A stretch of DNA of 64,000 bases from Bradyrhizobium septentrionale (GTDB lineage Bacteria; Pseudomonadota; Alphaproteobacteria; Rhizobiales; Xanthobacteraceae), in the NCBI RefSeq assembly GCF_011516645.4, contig NZ_CP088285.1:6466501-6530500 (forward strand), read 5' to 3'. Below the pieces are notes generated by a model. The model did no database searches. It had not been told where the DNA came from and saw nothing but the letters and a program-made list of their open reading frames with translations. The position numbers and the translations under genes are program-made. Position 1 is the first letter of the stretch; the number at the start of each line of letters is the position of its first letter. This document shows, in pieces, positions 44,478 to 53,331 of this stretch.

Positions 44478-45515
44478 ATGTTGCATGGAGACATATCGAG
44501 CAGCAAGGACACGGTCGGCGTCGCCGTGGTCAATTACAAGATGCCGCGGCTGCACACCAAGGCGCAGGTGCTGGATAACGCGCGCAACATCGCCAACATG
44601 GTCGAGGGCATGAAGCTCGGCCTGCCGGGCATGGACCTCGTGATCTTCCCGGAATACTCGACCCACGGCATCATGTACGACTCCAAGGAGATGTACGAGA
44701 CGGCATCGTCGGTGCCCGGCGAGGAGACCCGCATCTTCGCGGACGCCTGCCGCAAGGCGAAGGTCTGGGGCGTGTTCTCGCTGACCGGCGAGCGCCACGA
44801 GGAGCATCCCAACAAGGCGCCGTACAACACCCTGATCCTGATGAACGACAAGGGTGAGATCGTCCAGAAGTATCGCAAGATCATGCCATGGGTGCCGATC
44901 GAGGGCTGGTATCCCGGCGACTGCACCTATGTCTCGGAAGGGCCGAAGGGGCTGAAGATCAGCCTGATCATCTGCGACGACGGCAACTATCCGGAGATCT
45001 GGCGCGACTGCGCGATGCGCGGCGCCGAGCTGATCGTCCGCTGCCAGGGCTACATGTATCCGGCCAAGGAGCAGCAGATCCAGATCTCGAAGTCGATGGC
45101 CTGGGCCAACAATTGCTACGTCGCAGTCGCTAATGCCTCGGGCTTCGACGGCGTCTATTCCTATTTCGGCCATTCCGCGATCATCGGTTTTGACGGCCGC
45201 ACGCTCGGCGAGTGCGGCACCGAGGACAACGGCATCCAGTACGCCCAGCTCTCGGTCTCGCTGATCCGAGACGCCCGCCGCAACATGCAGTCGCAGAACC
45301 ATCTCTTCAAGCTGATGCACCGCGGCTATACCGGCCTGATCAACTCCGGTGACGGTGACCGCGGCCACGCGGTCTGCCCCTACACCTTCTACAAGAACTG
45401 GATCACGGATCCCGAGGGGACGCGGGAAATGGTCGAGGCCATGACCCGCCCGACTGTCGGCACCGACGAGTGTCCGATCGAGGGCATTCCGAACCAGAAA
45501 GTCGCGCATCGCTAG
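44478..45515 (+). CDS. amiE: Aliphatic amidase AmiE
   Basis: Nitrilase-superfamily aliphatic amidase (345 aa) that hydrolyses short amides such as acetamide, propionamide or acrylamide to acid plus ammonium. The catalytic triad aligns residue for residue with the Pseudomonas aeruginosa enzyme: Glu59 (FPEYS), Lys134 (KYRKIMPW), Cys166 ([12 protein letters not shown]). The N-terminus [20 protein letters not shown] is also near-identical to that family. Forms hexamers in known cases. It is the enzyme served by the system 2 transporter and AmiC/AmiR control. Confidence 0.96.
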   Translation: MLHGDISSSKDTVGVAVVNYKMPRLHTKAQVLDNARNIANMVEGMKLGLPGMDLVIFPEYSTHGIMYDSKEMYETASSVPGEETRIFADACRKAKVWGVFSLTGERHEEHPNKAPYNTLILMNDKGEIVQKYRKIMPWVPIEGWYPGDCTYVSEGPKGLKISLIICDDGNYPEIWRDCAMRGAELIVRCQGYMYPAKEQQIQISKSMAWANNCYVAVANASGFDGVYSYFGHSAIIGFDGRTLGECGTEDNGIQYAQLSVSLIRDARRNMQSQNHLFKLMHRGYTGLINSGDGDRGHAVCPYTFYKNWITDPEGTREMVEAMTRPTVGTDECPIEGIPNQKVAHR

Positions 45516-45532
45516 GCGACATCGACGATCGG

Positions 45533-45559
45533 CGCCGGCGCGACGTTTTCGCGCCGGCG
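45533..45559 (+). other. Intercistronic hairpin between amiE and the NCS1 permease gene
   Basis: CGCCGGCGCGA (45533-45543), loop CGTTT, TCGCGCCGGCG (45549-45559): perfect 11-bp stem, no T-tract. May protect the amiE 3' end or reduce read-through into the downstream genes. Confidence 0.55.
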
Positions 45560-45611
45560 TGGTTCGAGGCAAGGGCGGGCATTTCCAAACAGGGGAAGCA
45601 GGGGCGATAGC

Positions 45612-46946
45612 ATGAGCAGTCAATCGAATAGCGGGCTGGTTCATCAGACCGAGGGCCAAATCGACGACCTTCTCGGTCACGAGTTCGAGCACGAGCCGGT
45701 GCCGATGAACGCCCGGCGCAGCGCCTTCTCGGTCACCATGGTGTGGCTGGGCTTTCCGATGATCATCACCGGCGCGATGACCGGATCGCTGCTCGTGCTG
45801 GGCATGGGGTTCAAGAATGCGCTGGTGGCGATGATCGTCGGCAATCTGATCATGTTCGCCTATGTGGGCGCGCTCGGCCTGATCGGCACCCGGCGCGGCA
45901 TGAACTTCGCGTTGATCGCGAGCATTGTGTTCGGCAAAAAGGGCTATGTGCTTGCGTCGGGCCTGCTGTCGACCCTGCTGCTTGGCTGGTACGCCGTGCA
46001 GACCGGCATCACGGGCGCGTTGATCTCCTCGACCTACGGCCTCAACTATGTGGCGATGACCGTCGTGGCCGGCGTGCTCTATATCGCCATCACCTTCGTC
46101 GGCGTGAAGGGCTTGCACTATATCGGGCTGGCGTCGGTGCCGCTGTTCGTCGTGCTCGGCCTCTGGGTCGCGGCCGACGCCGCCTCGACCACGACATCAG
46201 CGGCGATCTTCGCCTATGCCGGCAACAATGGCGTCGCCAGCATGTCGATGGGCGTCGGTCTCACGGTGGTGCTCGCGCTGTTCATCGACGCCGGCACGGT
46301 GACTGCCGACTTCAACCGCTGGGCGCCGAGCGCACGATCATCGCTGTTTGCCACCTTCAGCGCGTTTCCGTTTGCCAATCTGGTGGCGATGCTGGTCGGC
46401 GGCGTGATGACCGCGGCGCTCGCCGTGCCGAACGCCAATCCGTTCGGCGTCGACAACATGTTCGGCTACATGAACGGCAAGCAGCTGACCTGGCTCAGCA
46501 TTCTCGCGTTCATCTTTCTCTACGCCAATCTCGGCTCGGTCTGCTCGCACTGCCTGTATAATGCGGCCACCGGCTGGTCGCGCATTCTGGGCACCAACAT
46601 GCGCTTGATGGCGGTGATACTCGGTGCCATCGGCATCGTCGTTGCGGCAGGAAATGTCTGGGCGTTCTTCATCCAGTGGCTGTCGCTGCTCGGCATCCTC
46701 GTGCCGCCGATCGGCGCGATCATCCTGGTCGATCAGTACCTGCTGCGCGCCGGTGCGCGGGCGGACGTGGACTGGCGTGCGAAGCCGTTCATTGCCTGGG
46801 GCATCGGGTCGCTGTGCGCCTTTGCAGTTGAAAACCTGATGCCGGGGCTGTCCACTGCGATCTCGGCCGCGCTGGTCGCCGGCATCGTGTACGGGGCGAT
46901 CGCACGGGTGGAGTCGTCCGCCGAAAAGGTGGCGCGTCCCGCATAA
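45612..46946 (+). CDS. NCS1-family permease (cytosine permease-like)
   Basis: Twelve-helix transporter of 444 aa, CodB-like: the N-terminal HEFEHEPVPMNARRSAFSVTMVWLGFPMIITGA and the LALFIDAGTVTADFNRW segment are NCS1 features. Such proteins import cytosine, allantoin, hydantoins or similar N-rich solutes. In this operon it may bring in a second amide-like or heterocyclic nitrogen source. It is the free-standing relative of the permease domain fused to the kinase at 2441-5809. Confidence 0.88.
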   Translation: MSSQSNSGLVHQTEGQIDDLLGHEFEHEPVPMNARRSAFSVTMVWLGFPMIITGAMTGSLLVLGMGFKNALVAMIVGNLIMFAYVGALGLIGTRRGMNFALIASIVFGKKGYVLASGLLSTLLLGWYAVQTGITGALISSTYGLNYVAMTVVAGVLYIAITFVGVKGLHYIGLASVPLFVVLGLWVAADAASTTTSAAIFAYAGNNGVASMSMGVGLTVVLALFIDAGTVTADFNRWAPSARSSLFATFSAFPFANLVAMLVGGVMTAALAVPNANPFGVDNMFGYMNGKQLTWLSILAFIFLYANLGSVCSHCLYNAATGWSRILGTNMRLMAVILGAIGIVVAAGNVWAFFIQWLSLLGILVPPIGAIILVDQYLLRAGARADVDWRAKPFIAWGIGSLCAFAVENLMPGLSTAISAALVAGIVYGAIARVESSAEKVARPA

Positions 46947-46980
46947 GCGACAGGCTCAATCAAGCAAAAAGGATGCATCA

Positions 46981-48000
46981 ATGAGCGTCGACTATCAGAT
47001 CTACGATCTCGGCAATCTGACCTTGCAGCGCGGCGCAACCATCCGCGACTGCAAGCTCGCCTACAAGACGTTTGGCCAGCTCAACGCGGCCAAGGACAAC
47101 GTGATCGTCTATCCGACCTGGTACTCCGGCCAGCACTACGACAATGAATGGCTGATCGGACCGGGCATGGCACTCGATCCGGCAAAATACTTCATCATCA
47201 TACCCAACATGCTCGGCAACGGCCTGTCGTCATCGCCGAGCAACACGCCGGAACCGTATAACGGGCCGCGCTTTCCGCAGGTGACGGCCTACGACAATGT
47301 CCGCGCCCAGCACCGGCTGGTGACCGAGCTGTTCGGCATCAAGCACATCCGTCTGGTGGTCGGTTGGTCGATGGGTGCACTGCAGACCTTCCATTGGGGC
47401 GCGCTCTATCCCGACGTGATGGATCTGCTGGCGCCGTTCTGCGGCTCGGCAAAATGCTCGCGCCACAACTACGTCTTCCTCGAGGGCGTCAAGGCAGCAC
47501 TCACGGCGGATGCCGCATGGAAGGAGGGCTGGTACACCGACAAGCCGGCCCGCGGCCTGCGCGCCGCCGCGCGGGTCTATGCCGGCTGGGGCTTTTCGCA
47601 GGCCTTCTATCGCGAGCAGATCGACATTAAGACATTAGGCTATTCGTCGCTGGAGGATTTTTTGGTGGCGTTCTGGGAGGGCTTCTTCCTGCCGAAGGAC
47701 CCCAACAACCTGCTGACCATGCTGTGGACCTGGCAGAACGGCGACATCAGCGCCAACGAGATCTACAAGGGCGACTTCAAGGCCGCGCTGAGGGGCATCA
47801 AGGCCAAGGCCTATGTCATGCCGGGCCAGACCGACCTTTATTTCCCGCCGGAGGACAGCGAGATCGAAGTGGCGAGCATGCCGAACGCCAAGTTCGTGCC
47901 GGTGCCGTCGATCTGGGGGCACTTCGCGGGCGGGCCGGGGACCAATCCGGTCGATGTCGCTTTCATCGACACCAAGCTCAAGGAACTGCTCGCATCGTAA
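46981..48000 (+). CDS. MetX-like alpha/beta-hydrolase
   Basis: Alpha/beta-hydrolase (339 aa) of the homoserine acetyltransferase-like group. Nucleophile elbow GWSMGALQ with Ser130; acid GQTDLYFPPEDSE; His in IWGHFAGGPG. The start lacks features of a genuine MetX methionine enzyme and the context is amide catabolism, so it is more likely a hydrolase of an ester, amide or cyclic intermediate. Real substrate unknown. 34 bases after the permease gene. Confidence 0.82.
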   Translation: MSVDYQIYDLGNLTLQRGATIRDCKLAYKTFGQLNAAKDNVIVYPTWYSGQHYDNEWLIGPGMALDPAKYFIIIPNMLGNGLSSSPSNTPEPYNGPRFPQVTAYDNVRAQHRLVTELFGIKHIRLVVGWSMGALQTFHWGALYPDVMDLLAPFCGSAKCSRHNYVFLEGVKAALTADAAWKEGWYTDKPARGLRAAARVYAGWGFSQAFYREQIDIKTLGYSSLEDFLVAFWEGFFLPKDPNNLLTMLWTWQNGDISANEIYKGDFKAALRGIKAKAYVMPGQTDLYFPPEDSEIEVASMPNAKFVPVPSIWGHFAGGPGTNPVDVAFIDTKLKELLAS

Positions 48001-48024
48001 TATCGAACGGTTGCCTGCGCGATC

Positions 48025-48852
48025 ATGGGAGGCGTGAGCTTGTCCAATCCCGCTTTGCTGCTCGACCAGTACCGCATCCGGGAGGAGCCGTATTACCGGC
48101 CGCTCAAGGATGAGCTCGAACTGTTCGGTGCAGCCTATGCGAACCGCATGCCGGTGATGCTGAAAGGCCCCACCGGCTGCGGCAAGACCCGGTTCATCGA
48201 ATACATGGCGTGGCGGCTCGGCCGTCCGCTCATCACGGTCGCCTGTCACGAGGACATGACGGCGGCCGATCTGGTGGGACGCTGGCTGCTCGATGCACAG
48301 GGTACGGTGTGGAGCGACGGTCCGCTCACCACGGCCGTGCGCCTTGGCGCGATCTGCTATCTGGACGAAATCGTCGAGGCGCGCCAGGACACCACCGTCG
48401 TGATCCATCCCCTGACCGATGATCGTCGTGTGCTGCCGCTGGAGAAGCGTGGCGAGCTAATCCACGCCCATTCCGACTTCCAGCTCGTGATCTCCTACAA
48501 TCCGGGCTACCAGAGCGCGATCAAGGACCTCAAGGAATCCACCAAGCAGCGCTTTGCGGCGCTGGATTTCGGATATCCCGACCGATCGGCGGAGACCGAG
48601 GTGGTGTCGCGCGAGGCCGGCATCGAGCCCAACCTCGCCGATCTGCTGGTGAAGATCGCCCAGCACAGCCGCAACCTGAAGGGCCAGGGCCTCGACGAAG
48701 GCGCTTCGACCCGGATGCTGGTCAATGCCGGCCGGCTGATCGGATGCGGCATCAGCCTCGAAAAGGCGTGCGAGACCACGATCGTCGTTCCCCTGACCGA
48801 TGATGCGGACACCAGGAACACGTTGCGCGACGTGATCTCGGCCTCTGCGTGA
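48025..48852 (+). CDS. CbbQ/NorQ-type MoxR AAA+ ATPase
   Basis: AAA+ ATPase (275 aa) of the CbbQ/NirQ/NorQ branch: [17 protein letters not shown], Walker [27 protein letters not shown], Walker [12 protein letters not shown], sensor ISYNPGYQ, then [11 protein letters not shown]. These ring ATPases, with a VWA partner, activate or insert metal into target enzymes (Rubisco, NO reductase). The VWA gene follows with a four-base overlap. Here the target is probably an enzyme of the amide operon, which is an inference from position. Confidence 0.93.
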   Translation: MGGVSLSNPALLLDQYRIREEPYYRPLKDELELFGAAYANRMPVMLKGPTGCGKTRFIEYMAWRLGRPLITVACHEDMTAADLVGRWLLDAQGTVWSDGPLTTAVRLGAICYLDEIVEARQDTTVVIHPLTDDRRVLPLEKRGELIHAHSDFQLVISYNPGYQSAIKDLKESTKQRFAALDFGYPDRSAETEVVSREAGIEPNLADLLVKIAQHSRNLKGQGLDEGASTRMLVNAGRLIGCGISLEKACETTIVVPLTDDADTRNTLRDVISASA

Positions 48853-51155
48853 GCGGAAGTCGGCAGGTGGCGGTCGTGCAAATCAGTTCGCTCGATAGCT
48901 TCCGGTCCGGACGCCGGCTTGCGGCACTGTTGCGCGGTCACGACGAGATCGCTGCGGCCGTGCAGGCGGCGCGCGCCGCATTGCAGCCCGTCGTTTCGTC
49001 CGATCATCTCGCGGCCTGGGATGAGGCTGTGCACAGCCTGTTCGCGGCCAATCTCGGCGCAGCCGTGGTGCTCGGCTTTCTCAGGCTATCAGAACGCTGG
49101 CCGGTGCAGCGACCGGCCGACGACCTGGTCGCGATCGGCCGTACGGTCAGCGACATCGGCCGCAGCGCCGGAAGCCGCGTCGCTCACGCACTGCTGACTG
49201 AGCTGTCCAAGGTGCTGCCGCGGCTTGCGGGTGCTGGAGAGCTCACCGCGGTTCTCGCCGCGTTCAGCCAACTCGCAGATACCGGGCCGGAGTCGGCCGG
49301 CCTTGCGATCGTTCGGCTGGAGCCGTTTCTGGCACAGTCCGACGGCGAGTCGTTTTCCGCCTGGGTCTCCGCCGGCTTGCGCGCGAGCGGCGGCCGCGCG
49401 GCGCGGCGGCGGGCCTATTTCGCGCTCGACGATCCGTTGTCGGCGCGTCTGTTCGCAGCCGGGCGGATGGCGGATGATTATGCGCGGCTGGAGAAGCGTC
49501 TCACCGCGACCGCACTTGCGTTGTGGAACAGAAAATCACGTTTCCGCAAATTGGCCGTTGCACCGACGCCGGTGCCGCGGCGGACCTCGCTCGCCGCCGG
49601 CTTCATCGGCCTGCCGGAGACCTTTCCCGGCTTCGAAGGCGAGGGGGCGGACGCGATCTATCTCGCAGCGGTCGCGCACGCCGGGGCGCATCTGGTGCAT
49701 TCCACCGTCCGCTTTCCCGTGGGTCGATTGAAGGCGCTGCAGATCGCGCTGGTCTCGCTGATCGAGGATGCCAGGATCGAGACGCTGGCGCTACGCGAAC
49801 TGCCCGGGCTGCGCCGGCTGTGGCTGCCATTTCACACGGCGACGCCGTCTGGCCAGGCGACTGCGGCCGGGCTGTTGACGCGGCTGGCGCGGGCGCTGAT
49901 CGACCCGGATTACCGGGATTCGGATGCGTGGATAACCAAGGGACAACAGCTGTTTGCTGCCGCCGCCGATCGCTGCACCGATCCCGCCATCAGCCGCGAG
50001 ATCGGCGGTCTGCTCGGCAATGACATCGGGCAGATGCGGCTGCAGTTCAACGCCAAGAGCTACGTCGTCGAGCCCGCCTACCGCGACGACAATCTGGCGC
50101 TGTGGGATTTCGGCGATCAGCCGGACAGCCCGGCCGAGACGATCGAGCTCGCGGTCGATTCCGTGCGGATCGAGCGGCGCGATGATCCAGCCGCACAGTC
50201 GACCGACGACAACGCCAGGCCGGACGAGACGCTGCGCGCGAAGGCCAGCGCGGTCACGCTGCTGGACGGATTTCCGGCCGCAACCTATCCGGAATGGGAC
50301 TATGCCGCGCGGGCCGAGCGGGCGGACTGGACCACCATTCTGGAGGCTGATGCCGCTGTTTCTGCGAAGCCGTTCGATCTGCCGGCGGACACGGACACGA
50401 TGCGCTGGGTCACACGCTTGACCCGCGATGCGTCCATTGGCCGCCGCATCCGCCACAAGGGCCAGCGCGACGGCGAGGCGCTCGACATCGATGCGGCGGT
50501 CGCCGTGACGATCGAGCGGCGTGCCCGTAACACTGGCGAGCCCAGGGTCTATCAGCGCGATGCGCCGGGACCGCGCGATCTCGCCATCCTGCTGCTGATG
50601 GACCTGTCGCAATCGACCGCCGACCGCGACCGCCGCGGCCGAACCGTGCTGGATGTCGAGCGCAAGGCCGCTGCGATCATGGCGACGGCGGTCGAGGCGG
50701 CCAATGACGCGATCGCGGTGCATGGCTTCAGCTCCGACGGCCGCGATCGCGTGCGTTATCTGCGCATCAAGGACTTCGAGGAGCCGATGGACGCGGTGGT
50801 TCGGTCGCGTCTCGCGGGCGTTGCCAGCAGCCATTCCACCCGGCTTGGTGCGGCCTTGCGCCACGCGGGCGGCTACCTCGCGGCGCGGCGTGCATTCCGC
50901 AAGGTGCTGCTGGTGCTCACCGACGGCGAGCCCTCCGATATCGACGTACCCGATCCGCAATATCTCGTGGAGGACGCGCGCCGTGCCGCCCAGCAGTTGC
51001 GGCGGCGCAGCACCGATATCTTTGCATTTGGCATCGGTGAAGGCAGATTTCCCCAGCTCGATCGCATTTTTGGCGAGCGCTATGCGCTTCGCGTGCCGCG
51101 CATCGAGGTGTTGCCGCAACGGGTCATGCAGCTCTACGCGGAACTGAAGAAATAG
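48849..51155 (+). CDS. CbbO/NorD-type von Willebrand factor A protein
   Basis: Large protein (768 aa), partner of the MoxR ATPase. Helical N-terminal two thirds; C-terminal VWA domain (about 570-768) with the MIDAS motif DLSQS ([16 protein letters not shown]), [11 protein letters not shown] (the Thr position) and LTDGEPSD. In CbbQO the MIDAS of CbbO contacts the substrate enzyme. Starts with GTG overlapping the ATPase stop and ends nine bases from the convergent second amiR gene. No Rubisco, NO reductase or methanol dehydrogenase gene is nearby. Confidence 0.9.
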   Translation: MSGSRQVAVVQISSLDSFRSGRRLAALLRGHDEIAAAVQAARAALQPVVSSDHLAAWDEAVHSLFAANLGAAVVLGFLRLSERWPVQRPADDLVAIGRTVSDIGRSAGSRVAHALLTELSKVLPRLAGAGELTAVLAAFSQLADTGPESAGLAIVRLEPFLAQSDGESFSAWVSAGLRASGGRAARRRAYFALDDPLSARLFAAGRMADDYARLEKRLTATALALWNRKSRFRKLAVAPTPVPRRTSLAAGFIGLPETFPGFEGEGADAIYLAAVAHAGAHLVHSTVRFPVGRLKALQIALVSLIEDARIETLALRELPGLRRLWLPFHTATPSGQATAAGLLTRLARALIDPDYRDSDAWITKGQQLFAAAADRCTDPAISREIGGLLGNDIGQMRLQFNAKSYVVEPAYRDDNLALWDFGDQPDSPAETIELAVDSVRIERRDDPAAQSTDDNARPDETLRAKASAVTLLDGFPAATYPEWDYAARAERADWTTILEADAAVSAKPFDLPADTDTMRWVTRLTRDASIGRRIRHKGQRDGEALDIDAAVAVTIERRARNTGEPRVYQRDAPGPRDLAILLLMDLSQSTADRDRRGRTVLDVERKAAAIMATAVEAANDAIAVHGFSSDGRDRVRYLRIKDFEEPMDAVVRSRLAGVASSHSTRLGAALRHAGGYLAARRAFRKVLLVLTDGEPSDIDVPDPQYLVEDARRAAQQLRRRSTDIFAFGIGEGRFPQLDRIFGERYALRVPRIEVLPQRVMQLYAELKK

Positions 51156-51164
51156 TCCTGGGAG

Positions 51165-51752
51165 CTAGCCTATCGCCCGCGGCAGGGAGCCCTTTGCCGT
51201 GATTTCCGCAGAAATGTCCTCGATCGTCTTGCGCTGTTCCATGGCTGCCCGCCGGATTAGCGCAAAGGCGGCCGGCTCGGCCAGCGCATGGGTGTGCATG
51301 ACCTGAAGCACGGCGGCGAGCACGATGCGACGGGATCGAAGCCGCTGTTCGAGCTTGACCACTTGCTGCTTCAGCTCGTTGGTGCGCTCGTTCCGTTCGA
51401 AGGCCATCACGAGGGCGGCATAGATGCCCGCCGAGCGCAGCGGCTTGACCAGGAATGACGCCGGATCGAGGTCGAGCACCAGCTTCAGTCGGCTCGGCGT
51501 CTCCGTGCCGAGCAGGGCGATGACCGGGCTTCGCCCAAGCGACGCACGCTGCGCCGGTGAGGTCAGCGGCAGGAACTCGTCGTCGATCAGCGTCACGTCC
51601 GGTCGGCAGTCGATCTTGGCGCCGGGCTCCCATGTGACGATCTCGATCCCGAGACGCTCGAACTGGCGCTTGACGATCGAGGCATCGCGCTCGTCCTTGA
51701 TGGCGACCAGCGCCTTGCGTCCGCGCAGCGAAAATGAAGACGGTTTGCTCAT
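51165..51752 (-). CDS. amiR: AmiR-type ANTAR antiterminator (system 3)
   Basis: ANTAR regulator of 195 aa: pseudo-receiver (about 10-118), coiled coil (KQQVVKLEQRLRSRR) and ANTAR domain (about 125-190). The ANTAR consensus around A-K-x-I-L-M is degenerate here (IVLAAVLQVMHTHALAEP), but IRRAAMEQRKTIEDIS is typical. Downstream of amiC with a four-base overlap. Probable target: the leader 53052-53225 of the divergent amidase operon. Confidence 0.87.
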   Translation of the reverse strand: MSKPSSFSLRGRKALVAIKDERDASIVKRQFERLGIEIVTWEPGAKIDCRPDVTLIDDEFLPLTSPAQRASLGRSPVIALLGTETPSRLKLVLDLDPASFLVKPLRSAGIYAALVMAFERNERTNELKQQVVKLEQRLRSRRIVLAAVLQVMHTHALAEPAAFALIRRAAMEQRKTIEDISAEITAKGSLPRAIG

Positions 51753-52912
51753 TTCACAACCCGTAAATGCGGCGCATTCGGCGACGCTGCATCCCGTGCG
51801 GGGCTGGCGGCGACGTCGAGCTGCGTCAGATAAGGATCAGGCTTAACCGGAGCCTCGGCTTCCCAGAAGATGTCAAACTGCGCTTCGGCGTTGGAGACGG
51901 CCAGCCGCGGCGTCAGGACGCAGTGGTTGTTGCTATCGTCGATCCAGACCGGACCCTGTGGCGAATTGTAGCGATGGCCGGCAGCGGCGCGCCGCACCTC
52001 GCCGATATCAGAGGTGCCGGCGCGTTGCAGCGCGCGGGCCAAGAGATAGACCGCGACATAGGCGGATTGTCCGTCCACCGACGGGCTGCTGTGTTCGCCG
52101 TAACGGGCTTTCCAGCGTGCGACGAAAGCCTTGTTCTCGGGCAGGCGAATGCTTTCGAAATAGGCTGATGATGTGATGCATCCGGCGGATGCCGGGCCTG
52201 CGATCTTGAGCTCGGGCTCGCACAGGCTGCAGCTCAGCATGGGAATGCTGAGGTTGGCTGCAGTGGTTGCGGCATGAAAGGCACGGATAAAATCATAGCT
52301 CGAACTGCCGACCAGCGTGTTGAAGACCACCGGCGGCCGGCGCCGCACGATCTCGTCGACGATGTGCGTCACCGCGCTCTCACCGAGTTCGAGCAGGCGT
52401 TCGGCGAGAATGCGACCTCCCGCCGCCGTCACCAGCTCGCGGGTGACGCGATTGGTTTCCCAGGTCCAGACATAGTTGGAGCCGACGCAGAAGATCTCAC
52501 GCGACAGATTGTCGAGCACGTAGCGCACCAGCGGCAGCACGTTGTGATTGGGCGAGGCGCCGACATAGATGACGTTGTCGGAGCATTCGAAGCCCTCGTA
52601 GCGCGCCGGGTACCAGAGCAGTCGGTCGGTGCGCTCGACGATCGGAAGCACCTGTTTGCGCGAGGCCGATGTGTAGCAGCCGATGATGTGCTCGACCCCG
52701 ACATTGCGAATGAGGTCGTCGCAGACCGTATGGTATTCCGCAATCACCCCGCGAGGATCGCGGACATGCGCTGATATCGAGAAATCGAAGCCATCCTGCT
52801 CGTTGATCTCGTCGACCGCCATCATCGCGCTCTTGAGGATCTCGCGCCCCATGGCCTGATAGGGCCCGTGTTGCGAGCAGATGATGCCAACTGGTATGGA
52901 CGGCTTTGTCAT
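51749..52912 (-). CDS. amiC: AmiC-type cytoplasmic amide sensor (system 3)
   Basis: Binding-protein fold of 387 aa without signal peptide (MTKPSIPVGIICSQHGPYQ), paralogue of the sensor at 37686. Family motifs: IIGCYTSASRKQVLPIVERTDRLLWYPARYEGFE, NVIYVGASPNHN, FCVGSNYVWTWETN. The absence of a leader and the ATGA overlap with amiR mark it as the negative regulator of AmiR rather than a transporter part. Divergent from amide system 3. Confidence 0.89.
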   Translation of the reverse strand: MTKPSIPVGIICSQHGPYQAMGREILKSAMMAVDEINEQDGFDFSISAHVRDPRGVIAEYHTVCDDLIRNVGVEHIIGCYTSASRKQVLPIVERTDRLLWYPARYEGFECSDNVIYVGASPNHNVLPLVRYVLDNLSREIFCVGSNYVWTWETNRVTRELVTAAGGRILAERLLELGESAVTHIVDEIVRRRPPVVFNTLVGSSSYDFIRAFHAATTAANLSIPMLSCSLCEPELKIAGPASAGCITSSAYFESIRLPENKAFVARWKARYGEHSSPSVDGQSAYVAVYLLARALQRAGTSDIGEVRRAAAGHRYNSPQGPVWIDDSNNHCVLTPRLAVSNAEAQFDIFWEAEAPVKPDPYLTQLDVAASPARDAASPNAPHLRVVK

Positions 52913-53022
52913 CGACGACTTTCATTGAATTCACGAAGCAAACCATCTTCGCAGAGGTCGGGGCAAGAGGTCATGCCGTTTTGCTGCGCATGCACCTCGC
53001 GAAATTTGTGCAGCCAGCCTCG

Positions 53023-53051
53023 TTGACAACGCGCTGCACACTTCCTTAGAA
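53023..53051 (+). promoter_or_regulatory. Sigma-70-type promoter of amide operon 3
   Basis: TTGACA (53023-53028), exact -35 consensus; 17-base spacer; TTAGAA (53046-53051) as -10. Transcription would start near 53058 and first read a leader of about 270 bases containing the terminator. Confidence 0.65.
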
Positions 53052-53176
53052 TTTTCTCCTACAGGGCTTCCTGTCGAACTTGCGCGCGTCGATTTGGCCG
53101 ATGACGTCCCGGTCGCCGTGCAGAGTGCTCCGTTCGATCCCGGGCCCAATGCGATAGTTCATAGCCGCGGCATTTG

Positions 53177-53225
53177 AGCCATTCGTCACCTTCGTTTCGG
53201 AGGGGCGGGTGGCTTTTTGCTTTTG
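53177..53225 (+). terminator. Leader terminator before amide operon 3
   Basis: AGCCATTCGTC and CCTTCG (split by a bulged A) pair with CGGAGG, GGCG and GGTGGCT around a TTT loop, giving a stem of about 17 pairs with some G-U, then TTTTTGCTTTTG (53214 onward). It sits between a good promoter and the first structural gene, so constitutive transcripts would end here unless an antiterminator acts. The divergent AmiR is the natural candidate. Confidence 0.82.
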
Positions 53226-53331
53226 CCGCTAAACAAATTGGCGACACCTCCGTGTCGCCAAGCCGGAGGCGCATGCGCGGTGATGGGCAGTGCCTGCGCT
53301 TGCGTCATGTCAAGTGCGGGGATGCGAGACG

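Larger units (their letters stand above)
52913..53331. promoter_or_regulatory. Control region between amiC (system 3) and the amidase operon
   Basis: A 419-base gap without a credible gene. It holds a sigma-70-type promoter toward the amidase (53023-53051), an early hairpin ACAGG-GCTT-CCTGT (53061-53074), and a strong intrinsic terminator (53177-53225). A hairpin-like TTGGCGACACC/CGTGTCGCCAA (53238-53261) follows the terminator and may also be structured RNA. No clear pair of ANTAR hexaloop hairpins could be placed. The right 70 bases up to the amidase start show nothing else I can support. Confidence 0.65.

Noticed and set aside
44451..46118. 555-codon open frame on the minus strand opposite amiE and the NCS1 permease
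   Set aside because: Antisense shadow of amiE, whose catalytic triad aligns exactly with the known enzyme.
46981..48000. True homoserine O-acetyltransferase (metX)
   Set aside because: Fold and catalytic Ser match the superfamily, but there is no methionine gene nearby and the operon is for amide catabolism, so the name was not used.
48025..51155. Rubisco activase cbbQ/cbbO or nitric oxide reductase norQ/norD by name
   Set aside because: The families match, but the usual client genes are absent, so no gene symbols were given.
53061..53176. Second tandem ANTAR hairpin pair in the system 3 leader
   Set aside because: Only one short stem (ACAGG/CCTGT) is clear and its four-base loop GCTT lacks the A and G pattern; other pairings are weak.
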